Assembly: GCF_004379255.2 (NCBI RefSeq) | Contig: NC_056040.1 | Span: forward strand, 34,893,779 to 34,957,778 | DNA: 64,000 nucleotides | Origin: Salvia splendens | Taxonomy: Eukaryota > Streptophyta > Magnoliopsida > Lamiales > Lamiaceae | Direction of reading: 5' to 3' | In this document: one piece after another, positions 41,653 to 53,241 of the stretch | How positions within the stretch are numbered: position 1 is the stretch's first letter | Layout of the letters: each line of letters begins with the position of its first letter | Made by a program: the position numbers and the translations under genes | Notes under the pieces: model-generated | Databases searched by the model: none | Seen by the model: the letters and a program-made list of their open reading frames with translations, nothing else | What the model was told of the DNA's origin: nothing

Positions 41653-43570
41653 TACTTGTAGTTCCTATAATTTAGCAACCGATATAAAATCTATGAAATG
41701 AATTAACCATAAAAAGGTGATATTGTTACCTAAGTTTGCAAGGACCGAAACTGGATAAGCTTGTATCTTCAAGATTGAAACTCTAAATATGGAGGTTGAG
41801 GAAGAAGGTAGGGGAGAGTGGACAGATAGACGACGGCGGTAGACTCGCGGTGTTGGCGGCGGCAGAGAGGGGCAAAGCAGGCGGTGGTTTGGCGGTGGTG
41901 AGAGACCGAGACGTGTGAAAGTTTGGGGAAGAAATTATAGGTGTATATTTACTAAAATAATTTACATCTTAGTACCATCTCAACCATTCCTCATAGGTCA
42001 CCCCAAAAAATAGTTTATTCCAGCTATTTACATCAAATTTAAATTTTACACCATTTTCAATTTCTGAGTATATATCTCACAAATTTTTACAATAGCATCA
42101 TATTTAGTGTTGGTCCATATAAAATTAAAACTAAGTTTGAGCTTGGTGTATGATTGGAGAAGTTTTCTATACTAAAACTCGTTTTTATGTATGATTAAAG
42201 ATGGTCTATGCCTAGATGTATTATTATATGATAATTAGTTATGACAACCGAACCACACCAAACAATATCTTTATTTCATTGGTTTCCTATTATCTTTAAC
42301 CCCAACAAAAAAAGCCACTTTTTGACTGTTAAATTGTCACATAATTTAAGAAAATGATAGAGAAATGGAAGTAAGAAAGAGAAAATATGTTGTTATTTTG
42401 CTAAAAAAGAAAATTAATTATTTGCATTGGGATGAGACAATCCAAAATAAAAAAATTGATTCTTTACTATAGAACAAAGAGACTATGATTTATGATCAAT
42501 TGATATATACTCCATTTTCGTAAATATAGAGAATTGGGTAATAGGATCATTCTATTCAATAATTCATGTGCAGAAATTGTACAACTTATATAGGCTACAT
42601 ATCAATACCGTATATCCTCTTGATTTCATTCTTAGCTACATATCAATACACAAATAAGGTAAACCTAATTACATTGATTGCATTCTATCTTTAGTAAATA
42701 TTCTTGCATATCAATACCGTATATCCTCTTGATTTCTTGCTAACAGTAAATTTTAATTATTTCTTGTATCTGAATTTCTCCAATGAAGTCAACTAGAATC
42801 ACTAAATTAATGAATTCCAACAAGAATTAAAATTGGACGCGCGCGAAAGATTTCATTTGTTTGGTTCATTTCATTTATAAACAAATTTTTTTTACAAGAA
42901 GGTAATTTAGAAGTTTATCATAATCAAAATTTAAGTAAAACATATCCAAATGAGAACGAATAAGAACCCAATATTAGTCATCATTAAATAAGGATAAAAT
43001 GAAAAAGACAAATATAGATAAATAATGTATAAGCTTCAATAATAACAATATGCATTTCATAATCGTTTCATATTACACTTTTAGGACTCGTTTGATATTC
43101 ATGTTTCGCTATGATAAAATTGTTTAACCTAATAATTTTTGCCATTTGATTTTTGTGTTAATTTTATAATTTGGTGCGTGTGTCTCCTAGTAAGGCTCAT
43201 CTGCATTTTTATGTTTTGCATTGTTAAAATAACCATAAAAAATAGCGGGTTTATTTACCCACAAGAAAATCCAACCAGGATAGAAAGAGAGAAGCACTAC
43301 TACACACTTTTGTCTATATAATGTGCCCATCTTTCATTCCAAAATCACGCTCCTTCCCTTTTCCCATATTCTCATGTTTCCACCATGTTCATTAGATTCG
43401 AAAATTTTTCTTTCTTGAGGCAGATTAATAGAAGGCATGCCTACGGTTGGTGTAACGCCCCGTTTTTCTAAACCTAATTTGTGAACCCTAAAGTACTTGA
43501 ATTCAATGCTATTAAATGTTAATCAGAGATCTAGAAGAAACCAAATGTTATTTCATTCCTTGTTATTAAA
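41653..43570. other. Intergenic region, no confident gene
   Basis: AT-rich except for a G-rich patch at 41790-41930 (repeated GGCGG/GGTGG) that could be a transcribed leader of a minus-strand gene. A TGTAACGCCCCG motif at 43451 resembles the start of some plant LTRs but has no partner end. Confidence 0.35.
42598..42736 (+). repeat. Short spaced direct repeat
   Basis: CATATCAATACCGTATATCC followed by TCTTGATTT occurs at 42598-42626 and again at 42707-42735, 109 bp apart. It may be part of an unrecognised small element. Confidence 0.6.
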
Positions 43571-43576
43571 TGTTAA

Positions 43577-44319
43577 TCATTCAAAAAGAGGGATTGCTTG
43601 ACATGAAATATAGCTCATCATAGCTATTGGGCTGGATACGACATGAATAGTTAAACTTGGAGGCACTCCCCATCTCTGTACAAAACTGCCATTTTCATTA
43701 TCAGAATCATTATTGTGCTCTCTTCTCTCTGCAGCTTCAGTTTGCACAGCCTGGTGATACATATTGCCAGAATATAACTATCAGACTTTGACACATAAAG
43801 AATCCATTAACGGATCCAGAAGTAGGGTTCGAGATGAAATGCCACAGCGAGAGATGACTGATCCATTATGTATGTGAAAATGTCGAAGAAGAGAGAATAT
43901 AGTAATTTAAAAGTGGGATATTTGTAAATTCTCATTGCATGCCTTCACTTTCCTTAAATCTATCGATCTCAGTTGAGTTACAAGTTTCATATAACATATG
44001 AATATCATTCATCTGCAGTATGGGGTATGGCTTCCTAGGAACTGTAGTTTTACATGAAATGAAATGGAAAGGAAAGCACATTTATATATCTGTTTTTGTA
44101 AGGACAAACCTCCTGCCTCCGGTTGTTGGACTTTAGTCGTGGATAAATGTGGACATAATAAACCGCTTGTAATGTAAGAATAATAGTAGTTACTGCATAT
44201 AACTGCAATCAATCACAAGAATGTTGTTTATCCAATCTGATCAGTTATGAAGAACCGCATTAAAAAAATGATGCCTGAAGAAAAAATCATACCACTGCTG
44301 TATAATATTGAGTTGGAAG
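43577..44319 (-). pseudogene. PQ-loop membrane protein gene, three 3' exons only
   Basis: Exons in transcription order: 44319-44293 (27 nt), 44202-44110 (93 nt) and 43750-43577 (174 nt with stop), each bounded by AG and GT and joining in frame. The joined product reads LPTQYYTAV, LYAVTTIILTLQAVYYVHIY, PRLKSNNRRQE, then AVQTEAAERREHNNDSDNEN and an unfamiliar tail to the TGA. The PTQ motif followed by a hydrophobic segment ending VYYVHIYPRL is typical of the second PQ-loop of plant vacuolar/lysosomal PQ-loop transporters. Upstream exons are not found in the window: a hAT transposon and then other elements lie on that side, so the gene is broken or greatly expanded. No family-specific C-terminus is recognised. 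Confidence 0.55.
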
Positions 44320-44996
44320 CTGCACATGAAAAGCATTAGCTAAACATTCTACTACAACACACAAGTAAGCATGCACAGACCGAACCGGCCCGGAGGTTAA
44401 CCGCCGGTTCATGAACCGGAACCGGGACCGGGACCGGCGGTTTCGCGATTCAGGCGGACCGGTTTAGGTTCGGGGAAATCTTGAACCGTAAACCGGCGGT
44501 TCAACGGGTCCAACGGTGGATTCCGGCTAGGGGCGTAGGGTTGCAGGCGAGGGTTGCAGAAAAACCGGCGGTTTCTGACGAAAACCGCCGGTTTCCGACG
44601 AAAACCGCCGGTTTCCGATGGTTCCGGTGCTTTTTCAGGTGGCTGGGCATAGGGTGCAGTGTATAGGCTTGAAAATCAGTCAGAAACCGCCGGTTTTAAG
44701 CCAGAAAGCGTGGACTGAACCGCCGATTTTCGGCCGAAATTGAAATTTGAATTTTTTTTTATTTCTTCCAATTTTACTCCTATAAATACCCCACTTCCCC
44801 CCTCATTTTTACTCACCCCATTCTTGTGTTAACAAGGATTTCATTCTCAATCTCCCATTCTCTATTCTCTCTTCATTCTCTCTAATTGCTCAAGTTGTTT
44901 ACTAGTTACTACTTACTACTATATTTGTTGTTGTGTTCTTAATTTACCATTTATTCCATACTCCATATTCCATCCATACTACTTTAATTTATCACT

Positions 44997-47450
44997 ATGT
45001 CTTCTTCTCGTGGTGGACCGGGACGTGGTGATCGGGGCAAAGGAATGGCCCAAGATCAAAGTAGTCGTCCCTCAAAATCAAGGCGACCTAGTCGTCGAGA
45101 AGTTATGGAAGAGGTTTCCCGAGTGGCGGCTGAACGCCTGCAAGTAAGTTCTAAAAAATTAAATTATTTTTACAATTCATTATTTCATAAGATTGAGTTT
45201 TTAAATTTTTTTTGTGTTCCTTATTAAACTTCAACTTATATTATATTTATAGATAGAAGAAGATCATAGGATGGCCATGCTACTTGCTGAAATGCATCAA
45301 GGTGGGGGCGGTGGTTTCCAACAAAATGACGAGTACGACTTGTCTATATCGTCGGACTCGAACAACAACGATGATAGATCTCATTCTCGTATTCCGTCTA
45401 GCACCGGTGGAAATGAGGAGATGTCTCCTCCCCCTCCACCCACTAACACTACAAAAGCTTTGAAATATGATATTTTTGTTAAACACTACAAGAAGGTCCC
45501 GGTGGTGATTCCAAGTCCTCATGATCCGCACTCTCAAGAAGAGACATCGGCGTTTCATGAGAATTGCAACTATTGTGATAAAGTCTACAAATTTGCGAGT
45601 GGTGGAGGATATGGCACCCTCCGTCGCCATTTGGTGACAAAGCATCTGGTAGAATGTGGCACTACCTCTACCCAAACCCAACTAAACTTCCAACCCGGTG
45701 GCTCAGGTTTGTCAGGTACGCCTCTTTTTAAATATGATCAATTTTTTTTCTGATGTTATGACTAGATGGGCTGCAATGAAGCATTTTCCTTTTAACGTTT
45801 ATGTTGACAAAAAAATTGAGGTTACTATGCAAAGTGGTTTAAACGTAGCTATAAAAAGAATAGGTCGAATGACCGTTCAACGATCTACCGTTAGACAATG
45901 TTTAGAGAAAAAGGTTGAATTATCACGTTATTTAGTTAACTTGGGCCATAAAGTGAACATTTGCTCAGATGTATGGACTGATTGTTTTAACCGGCATTCA
46001 TACATGGGCATTACGGTTCACTTTGTGGACAATAGTTGGACTTTGAACAAGCGTTTAATTGGTTTTAGAGAATTTGAGACACACACACTGCACCTGAAAT
46101 TGCTTCTTTAATTATTCAAGTTTTGAATGAGTTTCAATTATGCAATAAGATATTTTCTATTGGTTTTGATAATGCAACTGCTAACACCGCAAGTATTAGT
46201 GATTTGATTGCGGCTTGTGCTCCGATTATTGGAGGTAAGTATTTTCATCAAAGATGCATATGTCATATTTTAAATTTATGTGTACAAGATGCGCTTGAAT
46301 TATGGCAAAAGGATGTTAGTCCTATTAGAACTGCAGTTAGATTAATCCATCAAAAGACAGCTATTGGCAAAGCTTGGAAGAAATATTGCCATCAAAAGAA
46401 TGTAAGATATACGAATTTTACCATGGATGTGTCTCATGGATGGAATTCGACATATGATTGTCTGAATTCTACTTTGATGCATAAAGATTATTTATGTGAT
46501 TTTTATAGAACCTATCCCGTTCATGATTTATATCTTTCGCATAGTTGTTGGGAACATAGTGTGGCTTTATTTAATTAGTTTAAATATTTCAAAAATGCTA
46601 CTGTTGAATTGTCGAGTGTTTATTATTGCATTGTTGTTCGTGTTTTAGAGCATTGCATGTATATATCACTTGGTTTTAAAACTGCGATGAAAAATGCTTA
46701 CTCTTCTCCTGAATTGACGTGTGTTTTATAGTATATGATTGAAAAATGGCTTAAGTATTTCAGTGAGATTCCAACAGTGTTTTTGATTGCAAAGGTCTTG
46801 GATCCAAAATGGAAATTAGCCGGTACCTCCAGGATTTTAGAATTTTATTATAACAATTTGAGTTCTATTGATCTTGGTCCACTTCAAGCATTGCAAGCGG
46901 ATACCAATGACCAATGGGGAGTAAACCTAACCGAAACATTTCAAATAAACCTCTCGGACCGGCCAATTGTCCAACAAACCTTCGAGTTTAACTTGCGTGC
47001 TCTCTACACCGAATATGAAACTAAGTATAACAGTATCCACCAAGTCAGAAGACCCTCCCCCTCCTCCACAACATAATTTTGGCTTCGCATTTCAAACTGA
47101 TTATGATGAATCCGACGCGTAATCCTAATTAGCCGACCTATACAGCTACAGCATCGGCTGAAAGGTCGAACTCAGGTATGGTAAGTGAGTTAGATTTATA
47201 TTTCGATTCACTCTTTTCCTTTGGTGATGAAGGTCCTACTCCTCCCGCCCAAATCGACGTCCTTGATTGGTGGGGAACACACAAGAAAGATTTTCCCATA
47301 CTTGCGTCAATGGCCAAGGAGATTTTTTCGGTTCCGGCTTCCACTGTCGCCGCCGAGTCCGCTTTTAGTGTTGGATCACGTGTGTTGGATGAATCAAGAA
47401 GTAAGCTCTCCGCGAAAAATATGGAAGTTGTGATGTTACTTGATGATTGA
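44997..47450 (+). pseudogene. hAT transposase (BED finger, RICESLEEPER-like), disrupted
   Basis: Exon 1 (MSSSRGGPGRGDRGKG ... AAERLQ) joins through an intron 45144-45252 to IEEDHRMAMLLAEMHQ. BED zinc finger C-X2-C...H-X4-H near 45565-45645 (CNYCDKVYKF, LRRHLVTKH). The catalytic core follows: ICSDVWTD, FSIGFDNATANT, CHILNLCVQDALE, TNFTMDVSHGWNSTYDCL. The C-terminal hAT dimerisation domain is at 47265-47447 (DWWGTHKKDFPILASMAKEI, STVAAESAFSVGSRVLDE). Breaks: a frameshift in the T8 run near 45750, another in an AC run near 46085, TAG at 46576-46578 and 46729-46731, and a frame change near 47050. It cannot encode an active transposase. Confidence 0.85.
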
Positions 47451-48334
47451 GCCAAAGCTGACGTCAGAGAACAAGAAAATGATTGGGATGATCGTCAGGA
47501 GGAATCACAAGAAGATTTCACCAGGGATGAGTCTTGGGCCAACCGTCAACCGCCGGCCAAGCCAAATAGGTAAGTAAGGTAAGAGAACTACGTGGGCTTT
47601 GATTCCCTAATGCAATGAGCATTGGGGATACATATGCACCTCAACTTAAATTTTAAATTTAAGTTGAGCTCAAGTCCTTTTTCCTTAATTTTTTTCCATT
47701 TGTTTCTACTTTAAAAATATGCAAATACAATTAAATAATTGTATTTGTATATACTCTAGTCGGTGAAGTAGATTTCTCTATAAGGCTAAATCCGAGAAAC
47801 TTTTGACAATTCTACTATAATTGTTGATTGTTAGACTAAACTCAACATTTAAGGTTGAATTGCTAAATGTGTCCTCAATTTAGTTATGTAGAAACATCTC
47901 CTTCGCCGACTAAGAGTATATATAGTTATAAATTTATTGTTCAGAACTTCAAGTCTTTTTTGTAATTTGTAATTAGTTTCGTTGTAGACTAGTAGTCTCG
48001 TTGTATTTAAATTTTTTGTTTAAGACTTCAAGAGTTCAAGTTTTTTGTGATTTGTAATTGTTGTAACTTGTAATCTCAATAAAATTGCAATTTTCATCGT
48101 GATTTTTTGAATTTTATTTACGCACATTTCATACATAAACAAATAAAAAAATGCAAAAAAAATTACGAACCGCCGAACCGGCCTGGAACCGGCGGTTCTA
48201 AACCGCTGTCCGAATCGGCGGTTTTTTGAACCGGAACCGGAACCGCCAGAACCCTTGGAGGGCCGGTTCAGGTTCATGAAAATGTTGAACCGTGAACCGC
48301 CGATTCCGATTCGGAACTGACGGTTTATGAACCG
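47451..48334. other. 3' untranslated and subterminal part of the hAT element
   Basis: AT-rich non-coding sequence to about 48165, then the right subterminal repeats rich in GAACCGGCGGTT-type motifs. Confidence 0.6.
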
Positions 48335-48510
48335 TGTGCATGCCTAACTAAGATTTTCGGAACCGACGGTTTATGAACCGTGTGCATGCCTAACTAAGAT
48401 TGTGACAATTGTAGTCTACCCTTTCTCAACGTGGTGACATTAAACAAAATAAATATGCCATGCTACTACTAGTATGACTAGATGTAACACCACCAGTATA
48501 TATACTTTAA

Positions 48511-48824
48511 AATTCTGGTGCTGTGGCAAACTCGAAAGAACCAAGGGCTCACAAAGCGAGCAAACACATAGAGCGGAAGTATCATATCATTAGAGAAATA
48601 GTGCAGAGAGGAGACATAAAAGTGGTCAAGATTGCGTCAGAGAACAACCTGGCAGATCCTTTTACAAAGGCTTTGGCGGTAAAACCGTTCGAGTGCCACG
48701 TTGAAGGGATGGGAGTTCGACTCATTCAAGACCTCAACTCGCTTTCAGTATAAGTGGGAGAAATTTAGACGTGTGCACTACTATTTTGTATACTCGAAAG
48801 CTGTTTTGAGTATAAGTGGGAGAT
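48511..48824 (+). pseudogene. Copia 3 pol 3' tail, upstream of its own 5' LTR
   Basis: 314 bp nearly identical, base for base, to 55920-56233: the end of RNase H (GAVANSKEPRAHKASKHIE ... LIQDLNSLSV) plus the stretch to the purine tract GTGGGAGAT. The visible difference is the stop (TAA here, TAG in the other copy). It directly precedes an LTR, so it is the truncated end of a neighbouring unit of the same element. Confidence 0.92.
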
Positions 48825-50278
48825 TGTTAGGGTTTTGTATACTTCGAGTGATTGGATACTGTAAAACTCTAATGGTTATTTTCCAATAAATGCAACAGAT
48901 TATTTTTGTCATAATGTTGTTATGTTTTACATTTAATGGTTGTTTATTGCATATTTAAATGTATGAGCAAACGTAACAAAGTCTAAGTCTTTGTTTTAGT
49001 AGACCGGTTGTGGGCGTCGTCCAATTTAAGGTAACACGGTCAGTTCTAAACAAAGAAAAATAAGAATTTCACAACCTAGATAGGCCTAGACTACCTATCG
49101 CGAAAGGTTGCAATGTCAGTCCGATTATTTCTAAACCTTATTGAAATAAGATGACGTTGGTGTGGTATAGCACTGAATGGATCTAACAGCAAGACGTGTC
49201 TTTATGCTATCTATTGAAAGACGAGGTCTTGAGAATTAATTTCTTAATCAATGTACGTTAGCATTGAGCATACGATATTGAGTATCCACTACTTTGACTT
49301 ACCAAAGGTGCGGGTTTTTCGTAACCCAACGATCCAGGTATATTGGGTAGTGGTAATCATTATCTAGAGGTGCTAGGATTGCTATTATGTTGAAACGTGC
49401 GCGAGGAGAGTCTCGTTTGATAGCATCCACAAGAGGAGCTCGAAACGAGGTTTTATTATTCGGAACCTAGCTAGTTGGAGTTTGATTACTCTATGAATAA
49501 TAAATAAGAGTTTCTTGCTAAGTCCACTCTTGGAATTCGAAATATGTTAATTAATTAAGTCTATAGCAGACATTAATTAATTAATGGAGTTTTCCATCTT
49601 AAACGCGGGAAATAAATCAAATACAATTAAAGGAAACCCGGAATACTTGTAATTTCGGATTTGGAAGGCAGTGCAATATTACTTCTGTAGTGGCTGGTCG
49701 TAATATTCCAATATAAGCTTATATTAAATTGTGGGTTCAATTTAATTAGTAAAAAGCTAATTGGGTGAGGCCTGTTCCAGATTCTTCCTTAGATCCCTGA
49801 CTGGGCCCAATATGTGACATAAATAAATAGGAGAATAAAGGAGACAGAAAACACAACAATTAATTTGTCAAATTTTCGTCCCCCCTCAAAAGAGTGTTTT
49901 TCGAAAATTGTGCTCTCCTCCGTGAGCTGAGTTCTGTCTTCCATTATTCGAGTCCTAGTACGTTGGTGAGATTTGCCCACACAAATATCAGCGTATAGTC
50001 CGGGACACCAGTCAGAAGATCCGAGGTCTTGTATTGAAGATCTTCACGTGGAGACGGAGCAAGCCATCATCGATTCTTGATTAAATCAACGAGGTAAATT
50101 GGCTAATTCCGTAGTAAGCATGTTTTAGGAATTTTATGTGCTAAAGCATGTTTTAATTCAAGTTATGAGCATGATACATGTGATAATTACGCGAATAGAT
50201 TTTGTCTAAATAATCTACTAAATAGATCAAATTCATGTGATCCGTTTTGTCCGCACGCTTCCGCTGCCAGCCCCTTCA
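48825..50278 (+). repeat. 5' LTR of copia 3 (1454 bp)
   Basis: Preceded by pol-tail sequence with its own purine tract, so it also serves as the 3' LTR of the truncated upstream unit. Confidence 0.92.
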
Positions 50279-50280
50279 GT

Positions 50281-50293
50281 TGGTATCAGAGCC
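50281..50293 (+). other. Primer binding site of copia 3
   Basis: TGGTATCAGAGCC, two bases after the LTR; initiator methionine tRNA type. Confidence 0.92.
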
Positions 50294-50398
50294 AGTCTAT
50301 GGCTCTGATTATTTGGATTTAAATTTCGCGAAATTCATGTATGCATGTATTATTTGATTGCGAAGCATGTTCTTGGTGTTTTGTTTAATTAATTAGGC

Positions 50399-50983
50399 AT
50401 GATGAACTCAAGAACTATCGAATCAAAGAACTTGAATTGCTCGAACGCACCATGTGCGATCGAGATAGGGATGTCGAGACAGTGGGAGCCGGGAGCCGTG
50501 ATCACGGGGCGACGCGCAAATGAGTGGGGACTCGTGCGCGCCGCCGTCGAGACCACACGCACCGAGACACCGCAAGACACCGGGCCGAACCCTAGGCGGA
50601 AGGTCCTAGCTGGCCGAGAGCGGGCGCGCCACCGTGCGCGCCGCTGGCCGAGACGCTCGCGACACCCGACGGCTCGGAGGGTCGAGCCGGGCGCCGAGAC
50701 GCTGGCCGAGAGGCGAGCGCCACCGCGCGCGCGCCTGGCCGAGAAGCGTCGGCACCCGACGAGCCGAGACGCCGAGACAGGCGTCGAGCAGCTGGCCGAG
50801 AGGCGCGTGCCGCCGTGTGCGCGCCTGGCCGAGAAGCTGCGACACCCGACGAGCCAGGCGGCCGAGACGCTGGCGCGCCACCTGCGCGCCGGTGTCCGAG
50901 ACGCTGCATGCGTCGTGATTCGACGACGAATTCGTCGGATCTTCGTCGTTCATCGTTCGTTCGAACCTCGTACGATGAGATAA
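50399..50983 (+). CDS. Leader open frame of copia 3 with 30-aa repeats (194 aa)
   Basis: Starts MMNSRTIESKNLNCSNAPCA, 105 bases after the primer site. From about residue 60 it is Arg/Ala/Glu-rich with three imperfect 30-residue units (PPRARLAEKRRHPTSRDAET, EQLAERR; 90-bp period at DNA level from about 50626). The DNA is strongly GC-rich (50440-50950), unlike the AT-rich leader around it, and open frames exist on both strands, which is partly a composition effect. I recognise no domain. It may be an expanded tandem repeat rather than a protein gene. Confidence 0.3.
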   Translation: MMNSRTIESKNLNCSNAPCAIEIGMSRQWEPGAVITGRRANEWGLVRAAVETTRTETPQDTGPNPRRKVLAGRERARHRARRWPRRSRHPTARRVEPGAETLAERRAPPRARLAEKRRHPTSRDAETGVEQLAERRVPPCARLAEKLRHPTSQAAETLARHLRAGVRDAACVVIRRRIRRIFVVHRSFEPRTMR

Positions 50984-51059
50984 CTATGAAAGATTATTTT
51001 AATGATTATTTAATTATTTTATTAAAAGATATCATTAAAATATTATTATTTAATGGAAA

Positions 51060-51690
51060 TAAAATCTTTTTGGAAGATTTACCTGGATTTTAGGAATATT
51101 TTTATTATTATCTATATCTATGAAAATAAATAATATTATTTTATTCCTAGATGATATAGATGAGAATAATTTAATAGTTTCCTAATATTTATCTAGATTT
51201 AAGGAATATTTTTATTATTTTCTATATCTATGGAAATAAATAATAATATTTTGATTCCTAGATGATATGGATAAGAATAATTTAATAGTTTCCTAATATT
51301 TATATATCTAAGATCCTAAAAGGGATAGATATGTATGAATACATTAAATAATGAAATATCTCTTCCTAATCTTGAACATGGAATTAATTTGAATTTAATT
51401 TTTCATGTCTTATTAAGAATTAAATAATTTGTTTATTTTAGATATACCTTATAGTAGACATGAATAAGAATTATATTCTAGAACAATAACTTCCTAAAGG
51501 AAGATACCAATTAATAAAAGATTTAATTATCCAGTAGATTAAATACCAACAGAATTTAATTAAGCCTTAAACTGCCTCAAGGCTAAGTATAATTAAAGTA
51601 AAACCATAACCCAAAATATCTAAGCTATAATTACGAACTCAATGTTTGAATATGGTCTCCATCAATTGGTCTGCAATTAATGAAGCCTTT
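51060..51690 (+). other. AT-rich leader of copia 3
   Basis: No open frame. Contains an imperfect direct repeat (TATTTTTATTATTNTCTATATC and flanks, near 51090-51180 and 51205-51290). Confidence 0.4.
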
Positions 51691-51694
51691 TTCT

Positions 51695-51844
51695 AATATT
51701 ATCGCCACCTGCTCTGTGGGGACAATAATCCTAAGAAAATAGCAAGTTCATGAGGGCGGGCTTCTCAAATATAAATAGTATGAACTAGAATGTGGTTTCC
51801 AATATTATCGCCACCTGATCTGTGGGGACAATAATCCTAAGAAA
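51695..51844 (+). repeat. 44-bp direct repeat in the copia 3 leader
   Basis: AATATTATCGCCACCTG followed by CTCTGTGGGGACAATAATCC occurs at 51695-51738 and 51801-51844, 106 bp apart, with about one mismatch. Confidence 0.85.
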
Positions 51845-52203
51845 CTGCGAGATTCAGAAGTTCACACAGGATTTATGAGATAGCTTGATCTTGTTAGCAG
51901 CACACAAGCATTGTTATGGGAGTGTGTTGTAGAAATGAGACTCTGTAATGCTAAATTCGGTGGTCTTGCTTAGCCAACATTAGGCGGCCATGCCACTCTG
52001 TGGTCTCTGGACTATTCGTCGGTGTTGTGACCAGTAAAATTGTAAGATTTTAATGCGTATTGACTTCCTCTGGAGGGTACAAAATTTTAATTTTACAGTT
52101 GTAAGATTTTGAAAAGTTTTATGGTTAATCTAATCAAACTTCTTACATAAGTTTATGACAATAGTAAAATACTCTGTTTTGCAGTGCAAATCAAATCGTC
52201 AAT

Positions 52204-53241
52204 ATGTCATTCAATCCTCTTTCCGCAATTCTCAAAGAAAATAAACTCGAGGGCCAAAATTACATAGAATGGAAACAAAATTTGGACATCGTTCTCACAG
52301 CAGATGAGTACATCTTTGTGCTCACCACCCCGCGACCTCCAGTGCCGGCGGCTACCGCTGCGGCAGGAGTCAGAGATGCACACAGACGGTTGCATAAGGC
52401 GAATGAGATGGCTAAGTGCTACATGTTGGCATCTATGTCTTCAGTACTCAAGCATCAGCATTCAGCCATGGAAACATCCGCCGAGATTATGCAGAATCTC
52501 AAAAATCTTTTTGGTACTCAGAATCGAACGGCGAAGTCTCAAGCCTTTCGGAGTATCATGTCGAAGACAATGAAGGAAGGCTCGTCTGTGAGGGACCATG
52601 TCCTCGAGATGATGGGCCACCTCAACCAAATTGAGGTCTTGGGAGGGACGATCGATCCCGAGTCCCAGGTGACTATCATCCTTCAAAGTCTTCCCCATAG
52701 CTTCCAACAATTCAAGCTCAACTTCGAGATGAACAAAAGGAATTACACCTTGGCAGAGTTGTTGACTGAACTTCAGTCGGCAGAGGACCTTATGGTCCAG
52801 GCTAAGGCGGCCATGATGACTTCGGCGCCTCGTTCTTCTGGCTTAAAGCCTAGCAAAGGAAAAAGGCAGGCACCGAACTTAGGACCGGCCAAGATAGCTA
52901 AGGGAAAGAAGAAGAAGAGGGCTAACAAGAAGCCCACGGGGAAGTGTTTCAAGTGTGGAGAAAAGGGGCATTGGAAGCCAGACTGTCCTAAACGGGGCAA
53001 GGCTACAGGTATGCACCAAGCTCTAGTTGTCGAGTCTTGTTTGACTTCGACATCAATTTGCACTTGGGTTATTGACACAGGAGCCACTGATCATATTTGT
53101 TTTGATCCTGACTTAATGCAGGTGACAAGACGGCTACATGATCGTGAGACGAAGTCCAGCTGGGCGACGCTACAAAAGTGGCGGTCGTTGCAGTGGGAGA
53201 CATTTATTTGCATTTTAGTAGTGATAGATTTTTTATTTTGA
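52204..53241 (+). pseudogene. Copia 3 Gag and protease start, frameshifted
   Basis: Starts MSFNPLSAILKENKLEGQNY. UBN2-type Gag (LFGTQNRTAKSQAFRSIMS), Lys-rich stretch, CCHC knuckle (CFKCGEKGHWKPDC, about residue 248), protease (WVIDTGATDHIC, about 286). Near 53150 the frame is lost by what looks like a one-base deletion: the expected QLGDATKVAVVAVGDIY is readable in another frame from there. Confidence 0.9.

Larger units (their letters stand above)
44369..48389 (+). mobile_element. Degenerate hAT transposon
   Basis: Terminal GCATGCACA (44369-44377) and its inverse TGTGCATGC (48335-48343, repeated at 48381-48389). Subterminal regions on both sides are packed with AACCGCCGGTT/AACCGGCGG motifs in both orientations (44385-44720 and 48168-48350), as expected for transposase binding sites. 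The putative 8-bp target duplication is imperfect (acaagtaa against ctaactaa). The interior encodes a BED-finger hAT transposase with several disruptions. Confidence 0.82.

Noticed and set aside
43451..43470. Start of an LTR (TGTAACGCCCCG)
   Set aside because: The motif is common at plant LTR starts but no matching end, primer site or partner was found nearby.
45280..45681. Minus-strand open frame opposite the hAT BED-finger exon
   Set aside because: Shadow of the transposase coding sequence.
50440..50950. Bacterial or rDNA contamination as the source of the GC-rich island
   Set aside because: It sits at the expected leader position between a primer site and gag, joins smoothly to both sides, and is internally repetitive rather than gene-like.
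50592..50953. Minus-strand open frames in the GC-rich leader of copia 3
   Set aside because: High GC lowers stop frequency in all frames; no evidence for coding on that strand.
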